Source: Antennarius striatus
Lineage: Eukaryota; Chordata; Actinopteri; Lophiiformes; Antennariidae
DNA: 64,000 nt
Direction of reading: 5' to 3'
NCBI RefSeq assembly: GCF_040054535.1
Contig: NC_090784.1
Coordinates: 17,143,001 to 17,207,000, forward strand
The position numbers were made by a program, and so were the translations under genes. This document shows, piece by piece, positions 50,298 to 62,600 of the stretch. The notes under the pieces are model-generated. The model searched no databases. It worked only from the letters and a program-made list of their open reading frames with translations, and was not told the origin of the DNA. Every line of letters begins with the position of its first letter. Position 1 is the stretch's first letter.

Positions 50298-53200
50298 TTA
50301 TCTCATGACCTGCATAAAGAAAAGTGTAGTGATGATGAGGAAACCCAGAACCCACCAATAGGAATCTGTTAAGTGAAAGACAAAGAGAAGAATTAAATTA
50401 TAAAGCACAGGATGATTTAAGTGTACAAAACAAGATACAGTACAACGGTTTCTGTTTAACACACAAATTTTAGATAGTTGTTAGCAGCAGACATCAGAGT
50501 GGTAGACAAACATTTCAAGTACCTGGCTGACGACATTCTACCACCAGACTGACAGACAGAGTAATATGTGGGTCCAAGTGTGTCACCCTGCAGATGATTT
50601 TAGTTCCAGCTGAAACAGTGGAGGGCACAGAGAGGTGAGACGTCAGGGAATAAGTTCCATCGCCGTGCTGTCTGTGGCTGGACAGAGAGCCCTGATCTGG
50701 AAACAGCAGAGGCTCTTTGTCTGTTGGAGAGATGAACAACCACTCCATCTGAAATGAAGACAAAAGCAGAGTGTTGTGATTAATTAATCATTCAGTTAGT
50801 CAATCAAACAAATATCCTTCACATAATTTAGTGCCATCCAAAGTTGATATTCTATAAATATGAACAGTAAAACTTATGAGACCAATGATTGTATGAAAAA
50901 TGGGTAAATCCATCAAAACAAAAATGCATGTAAAAAAGCTGATATTGTTCTAGACAATCAAAAAATGAAAAAAAAAACACACAATGTTTTGTTTAAAATA
51001 ATGTCATATTGACATGACTCTTGTTAGTTGTGAGCCGTAATCAAGCAGGATAATGTTTGTTCCATTTCTATTCTTTCTAATCTAAAAATAAGTCAATTAA
51101 TATAAACCAACACTGTTAAGTGATAGGGATAAAGGGATAACATATCTGAGAACATGCTGGTAACAGACCTGAACATCCAGTGGATAGTATTTAGTGGAGT
51201 GGCAGCTCAGTGTCTGAGAAGACTCTGATTTAAAATACAACTTCTCCTTTGACAGGAAGACATGTGGTGGTTCTGAAACAAACAGCAGCAGAGGAAGAAC
51301 TGCTGGACATTCTGAAGATTTTTTTTCTGAACTATAAGAAAGGAGCTGCAACTTACGAGTGATGTGGAGCCGAATGGCCTGCTGGCCATGCAAAGGCCCT
51401 ACAGTGACAGTACAGATGTAGGTCCCTTCATCCACTACTTTCACGTCGCTCAGAGTCACAGAGGCGTCACCGTCCTTAACAACCCGGGTTGCATCCACAG
51501 TTGAACCACCCCGCTCTGCATGAACTGAGGACAAATATGAACAAGAAAACAAATTTAAATAAAGATAATCCTATTTGCTTGTTATGGGAATTTACATATT
51601 TACATATCACACGATAGAAATTATAAACCTTAAATATCTTGTGGTTTGACAGCAAATTTCATGATGCTAAATAAAGCAGCATTCAAAAGAAAATAAATGT
51701 TTTTATTGCCATTAATTTAATGTTTTATCAACTTATGCCATACATGTAGAGTCGGCGGCACGGTGGCGCCTCACAGGAAGAAGGTTCCGTGTTTGATTCC
51801 ATTCTGTGCAGAGTTTCTATATTCTCCTGTCTGTGTGGATTTGTTCCACGTTTTCCGACTTCTTTCCACCTCCAAAACATACAGATGATGTGAATTGGTC
51901 ACACCAAATCGTCCTAGGTGGAAGTGTGAATGTGTGTGTTTGTTTGTCTTTCATGTGACCCCGGTGATGAGCTGGGATCTTATCTGGGGTGTAACCCACC
52001 TATCAGCCGTAGCCAACTGAGATAGGCTAAAGCAGACTCGTGACCCACAAGGCAGATAAGCGGTTGTAGATGAGACAAATGCGAAATGGATGGATGCAAT
52101 AGTTTATACTGAGCTATTCCTCCTATATAAAATGACTACTTGGAAGCAGTAATAGAACATCATCAAAAGTCAGAGGGCCACAAATAGTAATCTTCACATG
52201 TGAAATCTTCCTGAAGACCCTGGATAAATGTCAAGAGGCCATAGACACTCAATTATAAAGCGCTTACCCACAGAACTGCCATCTGCATCATCCAGCCTTG
52301 TCTTCATTTCAAGCACTTTTTCCCCTTTGCCCCTGTGCTGCATTCGCCATTCAATTCCCACCTCCTGAGCTAATGGTATCGCCGGCTGCTTGAAGCGACA
52401 GGTGAGGACAACTTCACTTCTCAGAGGGGCAGAGACAGACTTTTTGTCAGAAAACACCAAGAATATCACTATGGAACAGACAGGTTTAACAGCAGAAGGA
52501 AAAAAAAACAGACTGATGTTAAAGAATAACTCACAAAACAAGAAGTGGAAGCAATTAACAGCAACAATGAACAAAGATAAAATGGAGATCAAACTCAGCA
52601 TCTCACCCTCAGTCAGAAGAGTTCCCATTGGGCTGAGAGGCAGACCCAGTTTGTTTTGTATGAGGGCTGACTCATTCTTTTTCATCGTCAAAGTTTCCAG
52701 CACAAGTGTGGTGCTGAACTCAACACCTTCCACAGCAAGAGAAACCATGAAATAGGCTGGATCTGAGCTTTCTGAGGATTCATGAGTGAAGAAATGGCTT
52801 AATTCACACACAACCTCCTGTTCATTGCAGTCTGCGTGGAGCAACAGGTTCGCATGTGGGATCTGAGGTGATGACACTATCACAGACGGGTGAGAAGAGA
52901 AGTTTAACACATTGTTCTTACATCACACCAAATTTTAGTCTCAGAGAGGGTAGGGGGAACCTTTGGCTTCTATGAGGATGGCATCCGGATCAGGTGGTGA
53001 AGGTGGGACAAATGGAGTGATAGTTTCCAGTGCTTCCCCAGAACCCACTAAAACATCTTTGAAGATGAGGGTGGCTGGAGTCTTTGAGAGGAGAGCGCTG
53101 TGTCCCATTCCACCCACCTCTAACAAGGAGCAGGGAATCACGACATCTGCAAGCCCATTACCTGAGAGAAATGGCATGAATAAAATCTGTACAACACCAT

Positions 53201-53461
53201 TAAGACAGATAGAGATGTATAGTTGATTAATCCCGAGGGAAATTAAAGGTACGCTATTTTCCCACAACACAAAGTAAATGATTATTAAAATTGAAATTAA
53301 TTCAATATTTCCTACTTAATCACGTGACTTTTTTTTTAATCCCCATGGATCCATTTCCTACTCTGTCGTTCAACAAACACGAAACGAATGCAGACAGTTG
53401 AGCTCTTACCGTAAACGAACGCCAAGCAGCACCCGAACCAAACTAGTTCGATCATCATCAT
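50298..53461 (-). CDS. tapbpl: TAPBPL (TAPBPR), MHC class I peptide editor
   Basis: Eight minus-strand exons in phase: 53461-53410 (signal), 53161-52961, 52876-52607, 52468-52268, 51524-51357, 51272-51169, 50748-50523 and 50365-50298, giving 429 residues (human 468). The N-terminal domain contains QIPHANLLLHADCNEQEVVC, matching human QIPQAEALLHADCSGKEVTC, and LGLPLSPMGTL (human LNLPLSPQGTV). The IgV domain has IEWRMQHRGKGE (human VEWRLQHKGRG) and DEGTYICTV. The IgC1 domain has YYPLDVQ|MEW and CRVTH. A membrane helix ends in a four-residue tail (QVMR), much shorter than in mammals. TAPBPR edits peptides on MHC class I in the ER/Golgi. Three ATGs in a row open the frame. Intron 4 carries a SINE. 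Confidence 0.92.
51753..52096 (+). mobile_element. tRNA-derived SINE, nearly full length
   Basis: Begins GGCGGCACGGTGGCGC with a tRNA-like box B (GGTTCCGTGTTTGATTCC), has the conserved CCTCCAAAACATACAG and GAGCTGGGAT bodies, and ends in GCAGATAAGCGG and AAATGGATGGATG. Inserted in a TAPBPL intron, antisense to the gene. Confidence 0.75.
53205..53258 (-). repeat. LINE 3' tail relic
   Basis: GATTAATCCCGAGGGAAATTAAAG is the inverted 3' end of an L2/Rex1-type LINE. Only about 50 bp remain, in TAPBPL intron 1. Confidence 0.4.
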
Positions 53462-53712
53462 GAAGGTTTAGGTGTTCCGAGTTAAAAAAGTTTGACTTTA
53501 ATGAAGCCAGGGACAGTTAAATAACTACGAGCAAACAAAAACACTTTCACTTTGGATTTCAGCAACACGTCGTGTTTCTACAACCTGAGGAATGTACGCC
53601 GTTTCTCTTTAATCTTTTAAGCCAAACAGCGATAAACGGATCTGAGTCGTCAAATCTAGCAGTAAATTAATGAGGTAACAGCAGAGACGTTCCATCGCTG
53701 TTTCTTTACGTG

Positions 53713-53836
53713 AAGAAGCGAAAGTAAAACTAACCAGAATGGCTCGTCCAATGAAACGTCGAGCGTCAAACGTCACCGTGGAAACAAGCCCCGCCCCCTG
53801 TCTCACCCAGGAAGAGCTCCTTCTTCAGTTTCACTC
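53713..53836 (-). promoter_or_regulatory. TAPBPL promoter with ISRE, X/CRE and CCAAT elements
   Basis: Minus-strand order toward the gene: ISRE-like GTGAAACTGAAG (53835-53823), GC box (53798-53789), X-box-like near-palindrome (53785-53772; plus strand GTCACCGTGGAAAC), overlapping CRE-like TGACGTTT (53775-53768), then ATTGG (53752-53748) and an IRF-like site at 53730-53713 (plus strand GAAGCGAAAGTAAAAC). The X2-to-Y gap is 18 bp. It lies about 250 bp upstream of the start codon, with no TATA box. Confidence 0.5.
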
Positions 53837-53894
53837 AACGAATTTGTCTGATAACAGTGCAAGCTGCAAATTCAAATGTTTAATTTTAAAGGAA

Positions 53895-53950
53895 ATTAGT
53901 TAGTTAGTTAGTTAGTTAATTAGTTAGTTAGTTAGTTTGTTAGTTAGTAG
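53895..53950 (+). repeat. (TTAG)n microsatellite
   Basis: About 13 nearly perfect TTAG units with one TTAA and one TTTG interruption, between the TAPBPL promoter and the C1R 3' end. Confidence 0.9.
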
Positions 53951-54407
53951 CTTCAATATACAATAATATATTTTAAATGATTGGTTTAATAACTTCACCG
54001 CATGCGACTGGATTGTTTACAACTGAATGAAACATTCGTGATATAAATGAAACATTAATAACAAAACTAATCATTCCTAATTTCAAATTAAAGGAATGAA
54101 CTTTTTTCTGGCATAATTATAGGTTTGGGTAACAATGGTAAAAAACAAAACAAAAAAACAATACAGTACTGTGTGGGCGTTCTGGTCTACTTTGGTATTT
54201 TAGCGATTAGATTAAGGTTTTAATTAGGGTTGGGAGTCTGCACAAATAATTAGATGTTTTTTTCTTTGGTCATGTTATAAATTCAGTTGTTTTCTTTTGT
54301 CATTATTTCACAATAAAAAAACGTACTTTGTGAATCATTTGCACTCTGTCTTTCTTTTATGCACACATTTTTTAAACAATTTTTCTAATTAATGAATTAC
54401 AGTAAAT

Positions 54408-57400
54408 TCAGTTTTCCTTCATTGTCCTGTTGATCCAGTCGAGATAGTTTAAGACTCTGGTATATACTCCATATGTTCCCTGTTGTCCACAGTTAACCCC
54501 CCAGCTGACAATCCCAGCAGCCCAAAAGACTCCACCATCACTTATGACGAAGGGACCTCCGCTGTCACCTTGACAGGAATCCTTCCCTCCTTCAGGGACT
54601 CCAGCACAAAACATGTTATTTGTCAGACTTGGTACTCTGTCCTTTGTGCTCTTTGCAAAAGTGATTGAAGAGTTGCATATCTCCTGCTCCACTACAGGCA
54701 GCTGCACATACTTCAGTTTATTTGTTAAAATCTGTCGTTTTCCAACATCTGAGATGCCGAAACCCGACACCAGCCTAAAAATAAATGTAGAAGAGGCATT
54801 TATTGTGAAGTCAACTGAAAATACATAAAAAATTTAAGCCTCCTGGCAAGAATTATTCAGTGCCGGAAAAATGCAAATAAAAATAACTGTGTTCACTGAC
54901 ATAAAAGCAGAGAAACTTACTGCAACAATATGTAAGGATGTACAGTATAACATTAAATAGAACTTAACACTCATAGCTTTACCCTATTGCTCCGTTGTCA
55001 TATGTGGCGTCCTCTGCTGGTAGACAGACAGGCATAATGGATGCGTTGAATGTAATTGTGTCTTGCAGTTTTATCAAGGCTATGTCGTTGCTGAAGTCTA
55101 GGAGGTTGGGGTTGTTGTAATCAGGGTGAATATGGATTGAAGTAGCAAAAACAGGAGCGCTCATCAAGGTTTTAACATTAGTGAGTCCCATGAAAGTCTG
55201 TAAAATAATACCACAGGTGAAAAATCAAACATATGATGGTAATGGCATTGCCGGGATCTGTTTTGTTAGCATGCTTACATACCCTCACAACCTCATTTGA
55301 TGCTGGATTTCCATTTTGTATTAGAACATGAGCTGCAGTCATAATCCAGCGGTCTGCAATCACCATCCCTCCTGCTCTTTTTCCATCTACACTCAATAAC
55401 ACCTGCCAAGGGATGGTGTTTTTTGGAGCTTCACTTCCTCCAATGATCCTCTGATAGAGTGAGATGTGTTTTGTGGGCTGACCACAGACTGAATGGGATA
55501 CAAATATATGTTAAAAGTTTCAAAATGTTTCCTGTTTAATAGAACATTCTAGACTTGGTTAACAATACCTGGTATGCATGTTGGGCTGATAATAATGTTG
55601 ATGTTAGATCTCCACTTTCTGTCTGCTTCACAGGTGTAGATTGCTGAAGAGCAGAGATACCACAGAATAAAAATATAGATCGATGCGTGTCTGTACAAAT
55701 ACATGCATGCAATATTATTGGATGCAGTTACTGAAGCAACATTTTTCTCTTTAATCAACTGTATCATTATTGTTAAAATAATGATCGTATGACAGTGTTG
55801 TTAATAAACTACAATTTGCCCACACTCAAACAAATTCAACTCTAATGAGTTTCAATCTGCTAATGAGACCTGTTTATTTTAGGAATAGTAGGAAACATCT
55901 AAACCAGTAGAACTTGGAACACAGTATGCAAAATTCTCACCATTTATGTCACCAAGGAGGGAGTAAAAGGGTTCATTGCAGTGATATTGAACAACAGAAA
56001 GGTACTGATTCTGACTGCCGGACAGAAAGGTCAACCCTCCATTGAGCAAAGGTTTGGGTTCTCCACAATCAATAACTGCAGATGATCAAAGCACAGGCAT
56101 ATTAAAATTTGTAGGTGAAGTAAAATGAAGAAAAGCATTCATTTATTTCCAAACTTGAAGGTAACATACTGTGACACTCTGGCAGAGGAAGGTGCCACTC
56201 TCCATGGCTCTGGCACATAGCAGAGAAGCTCTTCAACTCCTGCCCATCCTGACAAAGAAAATAACTTATATAATACCAGCTTATAATTAGTTTTTTCATA
56301 CCTCATAATAAACAATGGATGATGTTAAACATCAGACATAAATCTAACCTTCATCAGCTTGTAGCCTGGATCACAGCGCACAAAGATGTAGTCTCTGTAG
56401 AGATACTCCGACAGAGTAGGAGTGACCCTGCCGTCAGCTACTTTGCCAGGAAATGGACACTGAACTCCTGGAAATGACATAAACAACAAAACATGCAACA
56501 ACTCCATATTTATACTTGTTTAATTTCCAATTATGTTTCTTCCTCTTGATCTCACTGTTTGTGTTGTAGTCCAGACTCCAGCCGCTGCTCAGGCCGTTGT
56601 CATCGGTGTGGTAGTCCAACGTGACAATGCTGGAGTTTGTATGTATCAAACCTGGACTCTGTGTACCACACAGCTTTCTGGGCTCCCTGTCTGGGATGGT
56701 TACCTTTTCATAGAAGAGTACAAAACTCATTTAACATATAACATGTAGTTGATTAGTTTATTTCTACTTATTCTATATTCAGCTACTGTTCATTACCTTC
56801 AACCAGTGATAGAGACAGTTTGGGCCCTGCGGCGTGTCCACGCTATCGATGTTGAAGTTATCAGTGAAGTTTAGAGAGACGGTGAAGCCAGGTTCTACGG
56901 AAATGATGTACTGACAGAAAACACCGTGAGGTGGGGCATTCGGGTAACCCGGGCTGAACAGATGTCCCTCTGGCTCATCAAATATACCCCCACTGCAGGA
57001 CACTGGACAGTCAGTGAAAAATGACATGATTCATGAAGATTCTGTACTCGTCTTCTCAACTCCATGAGCTTCGACATTTGCTCATTGTTCAGTTAAGGAA
57101 TCAGGACCTTTTTTATGTATTAGTATACCAGAATATTTTGCTCTATATGCAGTATATCCTGGAGCTGCTTGGAAACCAGGCAACAACTAGCACATCATAT
57201 TCTTTCCCAACAACACATTTTTGCGCATCTCCACAATGCTCACAAACGCAGGTGCTCTGATCTGAGCGAAGCTCGAAGCCAGGGTAACAGGAGCAGAGGT
57301 ACGAGCCCAGGGTGTTGAGGCAGATCTGAGAGCACAGTGGACCTGAGCCGTCTCCAGGTTCTGGTGCTGAACACTCATCTATGTCTGAAAGTGAGAAAGA

Positions 57401-58774
57401 CATGACATGTATGAGGCTGGCTCAAAAGTAGAAGCCATAGAAATATTGACACGTGATGGAAGAGCTACCGATCGCCTGGTAATGAGCAGAGAATCCCACG
57501 TTCTGGTGCTGCTCTGTGTTGTCTTCGTCTGTCTGAAAAATGAGGGTCAGTCTGTTTCCTGGAAATATCAAGGGCTGAGTGCCTGGATGATGTCCATTAG
57601 CAGAATTTTCCTGACCACAAAACTTTCCCAGGACCTTATCTTCATGGAGAACCTGAAAAATCATACAAAGGATGAAGTTTTAATCTTGATGAGGTAGATT
57701 TGCTAATGTATCTACACTTCCTGACTCAGAGACCAAAGCAAAGCCAAAAGATTTTTGCAATAACATTTATCAAGATTTATACAACTCCAGATGAATGTTT
57801 ACGCTGATCCATGTCCATAAAAATTGAAAAATTTTGGTAACTTTACAAGATGATTAAAATGTCGAAGTTGTGTTCACAATTTGTTGCACTGCCTCCAAGT
57901 GGTTTAATAGAAGAATTTATTCAGACAATCTTTATAGCACCTATATGGCAGATTGTTTGTATTTATATAGATATGTATTAATGTCTTACAATATTGCATT
58001 TTCTAAGGAAATAATGTTTTTGTATGCAATGGTTTCTTGTTTGTCTGTTGGAGGGATTGCCAAGAAATTGTAATTAAGAAACAGATCTTGACTAAATTTT
58101 TTGAGCGGTAGGGTACGATCCAAAGAAAAATACATTAAACTTGACGATGATCCATATCATCCTTTGAGCTAAACTTCACAATCGCAGTGTGTTAAAAGGT
58201 GACTCTGACTGTAAGGGCATCGTAATGGCAGTCAGCTGAAGCTTCAATGTCCAGGTGTGTGAAGGTTAGTCGGATCTGGTAGCCCTCCGGCACACTGAGG
58301 TCCCATTGCTTCTGCAGGTTGGGGGGGTAAGGCTGAGGATACCCAGGGGAGTGGACCTCCCCATGCATCAAAGGCTCGGGCAACGGCCCACAATCCCCCA
58401 CAGACACATACAGAAGCCTGGAAACACATGAACACAGAGTTTAAAGTCTTTATCAGTTTGTGGACATCTGAGCTGCTGGTCCAAAGTTGATGCAAACAGA
58501 AACAGAGCAAACATAGTGACACCATCAACACAACACAATAAGAAGTCGTCAAGTACATGTTTTATTGAAATGTCTCACACAGTCACACAATAAACCACCA
58601 CTGGTTTTACAATAGTAGTTAGAAGAAGCAGTTTAGATGCAGATGGTTTCAGAAGCAGGAGGCGCATCCAGTGAATGTTGGAATAAAGCTTGAAACACAC
58701 ACAAAAGAATAAAGACAATAATGAGTTCATATTTCCATCTAAACTTACCAGATAATACAGGAGATCCAGCGCAT
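54408..58774 (-). CDS. c1r: Complement C1r serine protease
   Basis: Thirteen minus-strand exons in phase give 702 residues (human 705): 58774-58749, 58417-58210, 57652-57469, 57384-57244, 57002-56797, 56703-56556, 56467-56349, 56248-56170, 56075-55941, 55643-55569, 55488-55283, 55197-54983 and 54774-54408. The signal peptide [13 protein letters not shown] joins exons 1 and 2. Order is CUB1, Ca-binding EGF (DIDEC...), CUB2, CCP1, CCP2, protease. Activation cleavage is at [10 protein letters not shown]. Catalytic residues are MTAAH, FSNDIAL and [10 protein letters not shown]; Asp189 gives trypsin-like specificity. VSGFG and [11 protein letters not shown] match human C1R (VSGFG, YTKVLNYVDWI) rather than C1S. 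Within C1 it auto-activates and cleaves C1s. The protease domain is split by two introns. The gene lies head to tail behind C1S. Confidence 0.93.
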
Positions 58775-59270
58775 CTCTACATTAAATATTAAATACTCCT
58801 TCGTGAACTGATCCACTGTTGATGACATGAAACATTAATGCCAGAAAATCTGTTGTTTGCGAAATTTAGTCAGACACCGCGTAAATGCCAGGAAGCTTCT
58901 TTGTTTGTTTTGGCAAAATTAGATGAATGTTTGACTTTGAATAGAAGAGAAACGACGTTTACTTCCTCTAAAGCAAGAAAAGTAATAAGTTCCTGCGAGC
59001 TACTATGTAGTCACCTCTAGTACAATCCAAAATCTTATTTTCAAATACATTTTAATCTCCTGAGATCACTTCGACTGAACTGTTTCGGTTGTGTTTTTAC
59101 GCGGCTCATACTCATGTTTCATCCACAAGCCTCATTTCACCACTAGAGGGCGCTTTAAGACCTTTTTCTGCAACCCGGTCGTTAAATTAGCGGCTGATTG
59201 GAGCGTTGTGACGTCATTTTGAGTGATGCCAACGCGTCAGTCTCCACTAATAAATCGAAACAATGTCAGT
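58775..59270 (-). promoter_or_regulatory. C1R upstream region with CCAAT and CRE
   Basis: Between the C1R start exon and the C1S stop. On the plus strand CTGATTGG (inverted CCAAT, 59194-59201) and TGACGTCA (59209-59216) lie seven bases apart in a CpG-richer island. They are about 430 bp upstream of the C1R ATG and could form its promoter; a noncoding first exon is possible. Confidence 0.35.
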
Positions 59271-59655
59271 AATAGGTATTGAATTCTTAATTTTTCATGT
59301 GTGATCACATGTGTCTGATAAAATTCAATAACAAAGAAGCACCAGAGTAAAAATCATTTCATTACTTTATTTGTGTTTTTTTCCCCCGTCATATCAATTC
59401 AGATGCACAGTTTATGAATTGCGGGAAGCGGTTACTCACCAATATTCAGTAATTATGTCATACAATATTTATTTTTGCTTATATGATGCTTTGGAAGTTG
59501 ATAAATTTGAATTTTGAATTGTAGAATCAAATAAATCTAAAATAAAACAAAATTGACTGTTTTTACATAGATGATTGAAACACATTCTCAGCAGCTGGTT
59601 TGATTAGTAGATCTTAGAGACCTCAAGCAATTTACATGAAATATATTGTCCCTCA

Positions 59656-62600
59656 TCATTCCTCTGCTTCTGTTGCCTCTATCGTCTCCTTAATCCAGTC
59701 TACATAGTTTGTCACTTTGGTATAATAACCCTTGTATTGCCTTTGCTGACAGGGTGCTCCCCAGGATACAATGCCTGTGAGATAAAAAGGCTCTCTGCCT
59801 TCAGCCAACATGGGGGAGACAAATGGACCTCCGCTATCTTGCCCACAGCTGTCCTTTCCCTCTGCTCCAGCACAGAACATGTTGTCAGTGAAAATCATTT
59901 GTTTGTTTTTTGATGGGGAAGGTGTGTTTTGGCATTCTGTGAGAGAGTAGACTCCGATATGAGCAAATTTTAAGATAGGAGATATGACAAAAAGAGCTTT
60001 CCTCACGTTCGTCAATCCCCAGCCCGACACTGTGCCTTGCTCATTTTCCATCAAGCTCATGTTTGCCTCTGGCAGACAAATGGGAAGAAGGTTTGGGCCT
60101 AAATTTACCCTGGAAGTAAACCTGATGAGAGCAATATCATTGTCATGATTGGTACGTTCTCCAATACCCTTGACAAAGTTGGGGTGAAATATGATCCTCT
60201 CAGTGTCCAGGACAGCTACATTAGCTTCACTGTTTGTTGTTGTTCTTCCGTCTACCAGTCCACCATACAGCCGTAAAGATGTTTCCTTTATGTTTTCCAC
60301 AACGTGAGCAGCTGTGACAGCCCATCGGTCATTGATTAGAGATGCTCCTCCTCTTCTCTCTCCCACTTCCTGCCCTTTAATCAAGAGGTGCCAAGGAATT
60401 TCTCCCAGGTTTGCAGACTGACCTCCTAAAATCCTGGCAGTACTGACAGGATGTTTATCAGGCTTCCCACAGACTGAAATTCAAAAACAGCCATCAATAG
60501 ATTCACATGAAAAAGGTCAAAACTGATGGATATCATCACAAAATACAAGTAATTAATTTAAAGGTCATACCTTCAGTGCATTTTGGCATCTCCGTCTTTC
60601 CACCATTTGACATCCATTCACCTTCAGCATTGCAAGTGTATGTGTCTGAAAGATGGGACAAACACTTTTAAATCAAAGCAGAGCCCTGGAAAGACTGACT
60701 CAAGGGAAGTAAACACAAAATGGATGTGAACATGAGTTCTATAGCTACCATCTCCTTCCAGTTGGTAGTACTTTGAACTGCATCTGAGCTGGATCTGATC
60801 TTCATACTGTGTAGACAGACTATCTGAACCCACTATCTGAAGGATGCCATCTTTGGGGATATCAGGAAAACCACAGTCCACCACTAGAAAAAAAAATTCC
60901 GTGAAAAGAATGTCAAAAAAAAAAGATTTTGGTTGTTTTTTTTAAGGAAACAGAAATCGGTTACAGCCGGACTCACGTTCACAGACGTAGTTTGGAGTCC
61001 ATAATCCAGTTCTCTGACATGTGGTCACAAACTGCGATGAAAGGGTACGGGTGCTTTGCTACACAGCAAAAAGAACAGATTCAATATTTCATGCTGATCA
61101 ATGATATTGATACATCTCTATATACTCACAATATTCATAACATAGCCAGGCTCACAAGAGACTGTCACTGTTTGACCCTGATGATATTCAGGTTGCTGAG
61201 GAGTTGCTGTGGAGTGAGCCGTAACGACCGCTGGACACACCTTACCTGCATGCGGTTAAAACGAAAATAACCATTTTGGTTATTTGTGATGAGTTTTCAT
61301 CAAACTACGTATCATTTTTTTAATGTTATGTCACTGATGATGATGCATCTGTACCTCTGGTTTGGAAATGGAGTGTAAAGCCTTTGTTGCTTCCAAAGCC
61401 ATCTGAGGTGAAGCGGATGTGGACATGACTGGAGTGGGTGAGGAGGGGAGATGGGGGAGGAGTGTGGCCACAGAATGGACCCAGAACCCCAGAGGGCGTC
61501 TCAATCTGTGAACAAAACAATATTTTATTGTAACTAAATATATGTTTTAGTAATAAAAACACTGTAATAACCTCCTGTAATAAAGCACTGGTGTGTGAAT
61601 GATTGAAGAATTTCATTTGTGCTTGAGAGGGTCTGTTGTCGAGAATCAGAAGTTTGGATGGTTAAAAGGGAGCTCACGCATTCCACCATGTTACAGTATT
61701 TATCACCATAAATTTGCCCTCCCCACTATGAAGTTGGGACCAGCAGAACCATGGGGATGTTTTTCTACAGCGGCCTCTGGGGGGCAAAGATTGAGGGTAA
61801 AATAAAACTGGTTTGGAAAAGAACAATCTGCACAAAATTTGCAACCCGTTTGATTTGTTTTCCAGCGAGAGAATCAAACAATCTTTTTTTCGTTCATTCA
61901 TTTTCTCGAACCGCTTCATCTGCTTGCACGGTTTGCAGGGAGCTGGAGCCTATCCCAGCTGTCTTGTGGTGTGAGGCAGGGGGAAACTCCAGGTGCAACG
62001 CCAGTGCACCGCGGAGCCACACAGAGACAGACAAACACGCACGCACACGCTCACACTCTACGGACACTTTGAAGCCGGCCAGTTAACCCGAAGCGCATGT
62101 TTTTGGAGGTGGGAGGAAGTCAGGGAACCTGGAGAGAACCCATGCAGACACGGGGAGAACATGCACACTCCGCATAGAGCATTTATGTCTGAATTTTGGA
62201 TTCAAACCCGAAACCGCCTTGCTGTGCGGCAACAGGGCTACACACTGAGCCACCGTGCCGAACCTGTCAAACAATCTATTCTGGACAAATATGCCTTTGC
62301 TCAACTGGAGCACCACTATCCAATTACAGTATCATGTGTTTTCAACTCAAAGATCTCTCTGTATTCACATTTGACCTTTGTTTGACTTTTCATATCACCA
62401 GATCAAGAACAGTAACTAACATCCTGTAACTGATTGCTTGCTCTATAATAAATTTTATAAACATATTTGACATATTTACATCTTCTGATACATCACCTAC
62501 CCTCAGTGTGTCTATGCATTGTCCATCAGGGCTTTGCTCTATATCAAAATCTTCAGAGAAGTGCAGCTCCAGCTGCAGGTGGGCCTCCACAGATAAGGTG

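Noticed and set aside
58244-58558. Open frame with a hydrophobic start, [20 protein letters not shown], as the C1R signal peptide
   Set aside because: It is in the wrong frame for the CUB1 exon and has no suitable donor. The exon 58774-58749 with a strong GTAAGT donor joins in phase and gives a signal peptide like that of human C1R.
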